From positions 356,032,250 to 356,096,249 of the forward strand of contig NC_133328.1 of the NCBI RefSeq assembly GCF_042186555.1: a DNA stretch of 64,000 nucleotides, read 5' to 3'. The stretch's first letter is position 1. Every line of letters begins with the position of its first letter. The notes under the pieces are model-generated. The model searched no databases. It was given only the letters and a program-made list of their open reading frames with translations, and was not told the origin of the DNA. This DNA comes from Aquarana catesbeiana (taxonomy: Eukaryota; Chordata; Amphibia; Anura; Ranidae). Made by a program: the position numbers and the translations under genes. Below are positions 60,119 to 64,000 of the stretch, one piece after another.

Positions 60119-61812
60119 TTAATTAGAAATGCTTCTGACACGTGATTTGGGTAACGAATAAGCCAAGGCAGCATGTTTTCTAAGATGACGGGAGTCATTG
60201 CTTTTAAGAAAGGACTCCTTCGAAGGAGTATTATCACCAATAGCTAATTTTTTAAAACATCTAGCTGCTGAATGTGCACCCGAACAATACTCACATTCAT
60301 GCTTGTATTTTACAAGTGGCTGGCCACTTACACTGACCATCATTAAAATTAAAACATAAACCTTTACGAAATCCAACAGGGTTTGCAACAACTGGCTTAC
60401 AAAACTGAGTTATTTGCGGCAATAGTAGGTTTAACCAAAGATCCACATCTTTCATTCCCCATTTAAGAGAATGATGTACTGCCAATTTCTGTTGAAACGA
60501 TTCATCAGAATAATACCAAGCTTGTCCATGAAAATTTTTATAGGCCTCCAAAATAATCTCAACAATCAGGATATTTTTCACCCAGAACACTAGAAAAAAT
60601 ACAAAAAGATTGCAACCAATTATTAAACGATCTGGGAACTAAGGTATTTCTTTCAACATCAAATTTGTCATCTCTTTTATGATAACGATGTTCCGTGAAC
60701 AAAGAAAGCAAAGAAAAAATATCTATATATTCACCTCTCCAGATTTTTTCTTTAAAAGCAGAACTAAGATGAAAACCCAAAAGCGAAATCTCGCATGACA
60801 ATTCTTCTTTCAAACAACCTTCGGGAACTTGTGCAGAAGGAACATTTACAAACGACACAGATACAGAAGGAACAACACAATTAAATGTAAGATTATTTGA
60901 ATCTGTAGACCGAGACAGCGTGGAATTAGCAGACTCAACTCTCCACGCTGACGCAACATTACTGACAGCAATAATAGGTGATTTCAATTTTTCAACAATC
61001 GTAGAAAATTGTTTTGCTAACTCACACAATATAGCAATGTCAGCAGACTCACCTGACACAGCTGTACTAGTTGAAGGGACCGCCTGCATCGAATGGTCAG
61101 CTAACGCCACTGCATGAATAGGCAGAGCTTGTGTTTCCATGGTAGCAGCATCAACATCAGTAACACCATTTACAGTCTCTTCAATCAAATGTTCAGATAA
61201 TACAGGAGGCTCCACAGGTGTAATAATAACTTCCCCCCTTGGAGCAACACTCACTGCAGAATCCGGTTTTTTATTTTTTAAATTATGTCTCATAGGAGCA
61301 GAACTCCTAGGAATCCTTACCTGCTCAGTCATCTTCTTTAAAACTCTAGGCGGTGACCGGGATTCGAACCTGCGAGGCCGTTTAGTAGAACGCCGAAGGT
61401 CAGACCGCACTAATGCGCATGCGCCCGAATTCAGCCTTGGCGATAGTTTCCGACTGCGTCTCGAAGCCTCTTGATTGACAGGCAGAGGAGGCGGGTGCGT
61501 AACCCGATCAGTCACGGAAGCTTGACCCGAAGGAGGAAGCAGTCCAGGGGGGCTGGACAAATCTTCAGGCTGAACATCCTCCGTCACAGGAGCAGCTGTA
61601 AAAGCCTCGGTTTCAGGGACAGAGGCCTGAGAACCTACAGGCAACGATAAACACCGACGCATCCATTCTTCTCCGCCTTCCGAACCGGCCCATTGCATCA
61701 GCTGTCGCAGCATAGATTTCACCTTGTCCAGAAACGAACAGACTTCAATCCAAAGCAAACGATCTTCTTCTGTTTCTCCATGTCGTCTGACAGTTTGTGA
61801 TGCAATCAACAT
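60119..61812 (-). pseudogene. Ngaro gag-like ORF with zinc-knuckle-like region, frameshifted
   Basis: Gag proteins package the element RNA. The long open part, 60559-61812 (417 codons), begins inside repeat A1 with MLIASQTVRRHGETEEDR. It continues through a basic, Pro- and Ser-rich region (SRRSRKLSPRLNSG, STKRPRRFESRSPPR) and a low-complexity Val/Ala/Ser region. A one-base change in an A run near 60575 shifts the frame to 60297-60590 (AYKNFHGQAWYYSDESFQQK, KGLCFNFNDGQCKW). A second, near 60310-60320, shifts to 60119-60391, with CEYCSGAHSAARC. The Cys/His cluster across that junction resembles the gag end of other Ngaro elements. TATATAAG lies only 2 nt before the first Met, so the natural transcript may start downstream and use a later Met. 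Confidence 0.85.
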
Positions 61813-61982
61813 ACTTATATACCCTCCAGCACTAGCTGAGTACCGTTTATATTTAAATAAATACTTTAAAATAGACCAATCAAAAATCTTTTATATTAAC
61901 TTATAAAATTCATTCTTTTATGCCTGACACGCTCCCATAGGTGGTTGTGGGGGACAGTTTTGCCCCACTTCCCACTTGTCAT
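61759..61982 (-). repeat. Ngaro split repeat A1 (5' terminal)
   Basis: Direct repeat of 56276-56499. The outer boundary is CTTGTCAT followed by unrelated flank TCTGCGG. Confidence 0.92.
61814..61821 (-). promoter_or_regulatory. Candidate TATA box of the Ngaro element
   Basis: TATATAAG on the minus strand inside repeat A1, also preserved in A2 at 56331-56338. Position in the 5' repeat suggests a core promoter. This is motif-level evidence only. Confidence 0.35.
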
Positions 61983-64000
61983 TCTGCGGTATACAAGAAG
62001 CTTCCAGCCCATGATTTCAATACTCTGCTAATATTACTGACCCTTGACACTTCAACTCTCACATACATACATATACTTTGTAATCTATTTTTTTTTCCTG
62101 CTTATGTTGCATTTTATGTAAATCCAGTCACTAAAGTCCCATATAAAATGTAACATGTTATTGTTTTTTTAAAAGTTATATTCGATATTTTAGCCCTTGC
62201 CACAGGAGGCTCCTGTATCCCAATTCTTCTACTGCATTATCACTTTATCACATGGGCTTCTAGTGAAGATTACAAGTGGTCATTGCATATCATTGCAAGT
62301 GGTCACTACGTATGCTGGCATGGTCCACTGTTGTCACCATTAGGAAACCCACACTGCAAAATGCCAAGCAGTCATGCTTGACTCGAGTGTTGGCAACCAT
62401 CAGTATTTTTACTGGCAGCCAGTAAAAAAATAGGTACGTTTCTCCTGCCAGTAAATGTAAGTGACCGGAAAAGGTTGCCAGTAAAAAAATATGTCTGTGA
62501 TGCTTGACTTGTGTGAGAAAGTGATGGTGCAGCGCTAGTGACAATTTAAAATTTAAATGGGTAGTCTAAAGTGCATAGATGACCTAAAACACATCTAAAA
62601 TATATCAAAATTAGAATAATTGTGAAGATATCAAACAGTATACATGTGCAATATTGAAATAATTATATCAGGTGATTAAACCAATGTATACCATACATAT
62701 AAATGCAGTGATGTCAGGTGATTAAACCAATATATACCATACACATAAAATACTTATTATAAATTCAAAAGCAATAATAGAAAAAATAAATGAACAAAGA
62801 AAGTGTCCACTGAGTGACAAAAAAGTGTTTGATGAAAATGGAAATGTCCAAAACATATGTATCTTGATGCCCCAAATGGTAGTTATCAAGCCACCGCTAA
62901 ACGTGCATGAAAAAGGGATGGGATGGAGCACCGCCATCAATAACACTGAGGCTTCCCGGAAAAAGTGGATTCAGTAGGACATACGCCCTATGAATCAAAC
63001 AGACTTGTCGGTGATTCTTCACCAAAGATAATAAGGCCCAAATGAATATAGGCGTTGGTAGAATTGGGTAAAAAAATCTTCTCACAAGGACCACCGGTTG
63101 ACAAGAAAGGAGGCTCCAAGATATATAAAACATCTCGTGGATTTAAATGTATAAGGCCAAAAAGTGATAAAAAATGCACATAGCGTGAATTTGCATAACA
63201 CAAAATTTATTAAAAAATGAAAGATTTACACTCACATTTAGAAGGGGTAAAACAAGCGCTTGTTAATCGATAAAATGACGCAATGGGAACAGCAGGCTTG
63301 ACTGGGTGAAACCATCTGGAGCCGGCCGAAACCATCCAAGCGTGTTCGGGTAGCGCCGGAAGGGGGGGGCGGGTCGTGGGATGTCATGGTGCAAGGGAGC
63401 TGAAAAGAGTGGCTGGGGCCTTGTCTGCGGGTCTGCGGGACTGTGTGCAAGGCAAGCTGGGAGCGGGACTGTCAGTGCTGTAAAGACTGGGGTGAAGTGA
63501 AGGTACCTCCTGGGGTGGCGAGAGACTGTCACTGTAACTCAGGAGGGGGCGTGTCATGTTGGTAAAGTCATCTGTGCTGCTGCACACTGCTATCAGTGTC
63601 ACTGTGAGAGTCAATTTCATGTGTGTGTGTGCCTCTCTTGTCTAATTTCTTGCCCTCCTGAGTCTTGTCCCTGAGCTACTTACTTACTATAACGAAAATA
63701 AAATAAATATGTTGTTTGCCTTAATATCTACCATCACATTGCTAATTGCATATTGTTTTTTTTTTTTTTGTAGCCTAAATACTGAAACTTGCACTAGGTA
63801 GCTTGGCAACACTGGTTGGACTGCATACATTCAAACAAATACATACATATACACCTATGTAGACAGAAAAGAGCTGCATCCAGTTTAGTACAGTTGCTAG
63901 TTTGTGTGTAGGTTTGGAATGCAGCTACGGTTCATGTATAAGCATAGTATAGCCTCTGATAATAATCTTCAGTCTCTACCAGCTTTTTTCAACCTTTTTA
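61983..64000. other. Unassigned non-coding stretch
   Basis: No gene. CAGGTGATTAAACCAAT is repeated at 62668 and 62714, followed both times by ATACCATACA. CAGTAAAAAAATA occurs twice near 62420 and 62480. A G-run (63361-63369) and T-runs are present. The short overlapping frames near 63240-63620 lack motifs. Confidence 0.4.

Larger units (their letters stand above)
55960..61982 (-). mobile_element. Ngaro-type tyrosine-recombinase retrotransposon (about 6.0 kb)
   Basis: Read on the minus strand it is A1 (61982-61759), gag, reverse transcriptase/RNase H, tyrosine recombinase, SGNH hydrolase, B1 (56747-56499), A2 (56499-56276), a 65-bp spacer and B2 (56210-55960). Split direct repeats of the A1...B1-A2-B2 type and a tyrosine recombinase in place of an integrase define Ngaro elements, which are thought to integrate from a circular intermediate. 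As expected, no target-site duplication is visible. All coding parts carry frameshifts or stops, and a 472-bp MITE sits in the recombinase region. Confidence 0.92.

Noticed and set aside
60920..61474. Plus-strand open frames opposite the Ngaro gag
   Set aside because: Shadows of the gag reading on the opposite strand, without motifs.

Overview
This window looks like non-coding, repeat-dense chromosomal DNA from an amphibian, most likely a frog (Anura). The basis is the mixture of L1/Tx1-type LINEs, an Ngaro-type tyrosine-recombinase retrotransposon, several Tc1-like DNA transposons, many hairpin-rich MITEs with TTAA or TWA target sites, and long GATA and TA microsatellites. The organism call is inference from repeat content. 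I found no convincing host exon, tRNA, rRNA, CRISPR array or bacterial feature. All recognisable coding sequence belongs to decayed mobile elements.

Layout. 1-9.0 kb: microsatellites, MITE copies and a Tc1-like transposase relic (about 5.54-6.35 kb). 9.0-12.1 kb: a MITE fragment, the 5' end of a second Tc1-like element, an unclassified repeat, a perfect CT/GA palindrome, and a nearly complete Tc1-like transposon (10514-12096) with DD34E transposase remnants. 12.1-26.8 kb: dispersed repeats, including a minisatellite of roughly 60-bp period, a 242-bp-period repeat, back-to-back TTAA MITEs, nested MITEs and a hAT-like MITE. 26.8-34.5 kb: a long degenerate L1/Tx1-type LINE on the plus strand, with a MITE inserted in its ORF1 region. 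34.5-41.2 kb: mostly non-coding, with a second LINE remnant on the minus strand near 38 kb.

The largest structural fact is an exact-looking direct repeat. Positions 27480-41234 reappear at 41735-55489 at a constant offset of 14255, and the two copies are separated only by a 500-base run of N. I saw one base difference (38529 A versus 52784 G). The first copy stops at the gap and the second starts at it. This is the pattern expected when two overlapping contigs are placed end to end without being merged, so the second LINE and everything else in 41735-55489 is probably an assembly artefact.

55960-61982 is a nearly complete Ngaro element on the minus strand. It has split direct repeats in the order A1 - coding region - B1 - A2 - B2, and remnants of gag with a zinc-knuckle region, reverse transcriptase/RNase H (YLDD), tyrosine recombinase and an SGNH-type hydrolase. 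Frameshifts, a stop codon and a 472-bp hairpin-rich TTAA MITE have inactivated it. 61983-64000 is unassigned non-coding sequence.

These genes do not form a pathway. Each element once encoded its own mobility machinery, and the MITEs depend on transposases encoded elsewhere.
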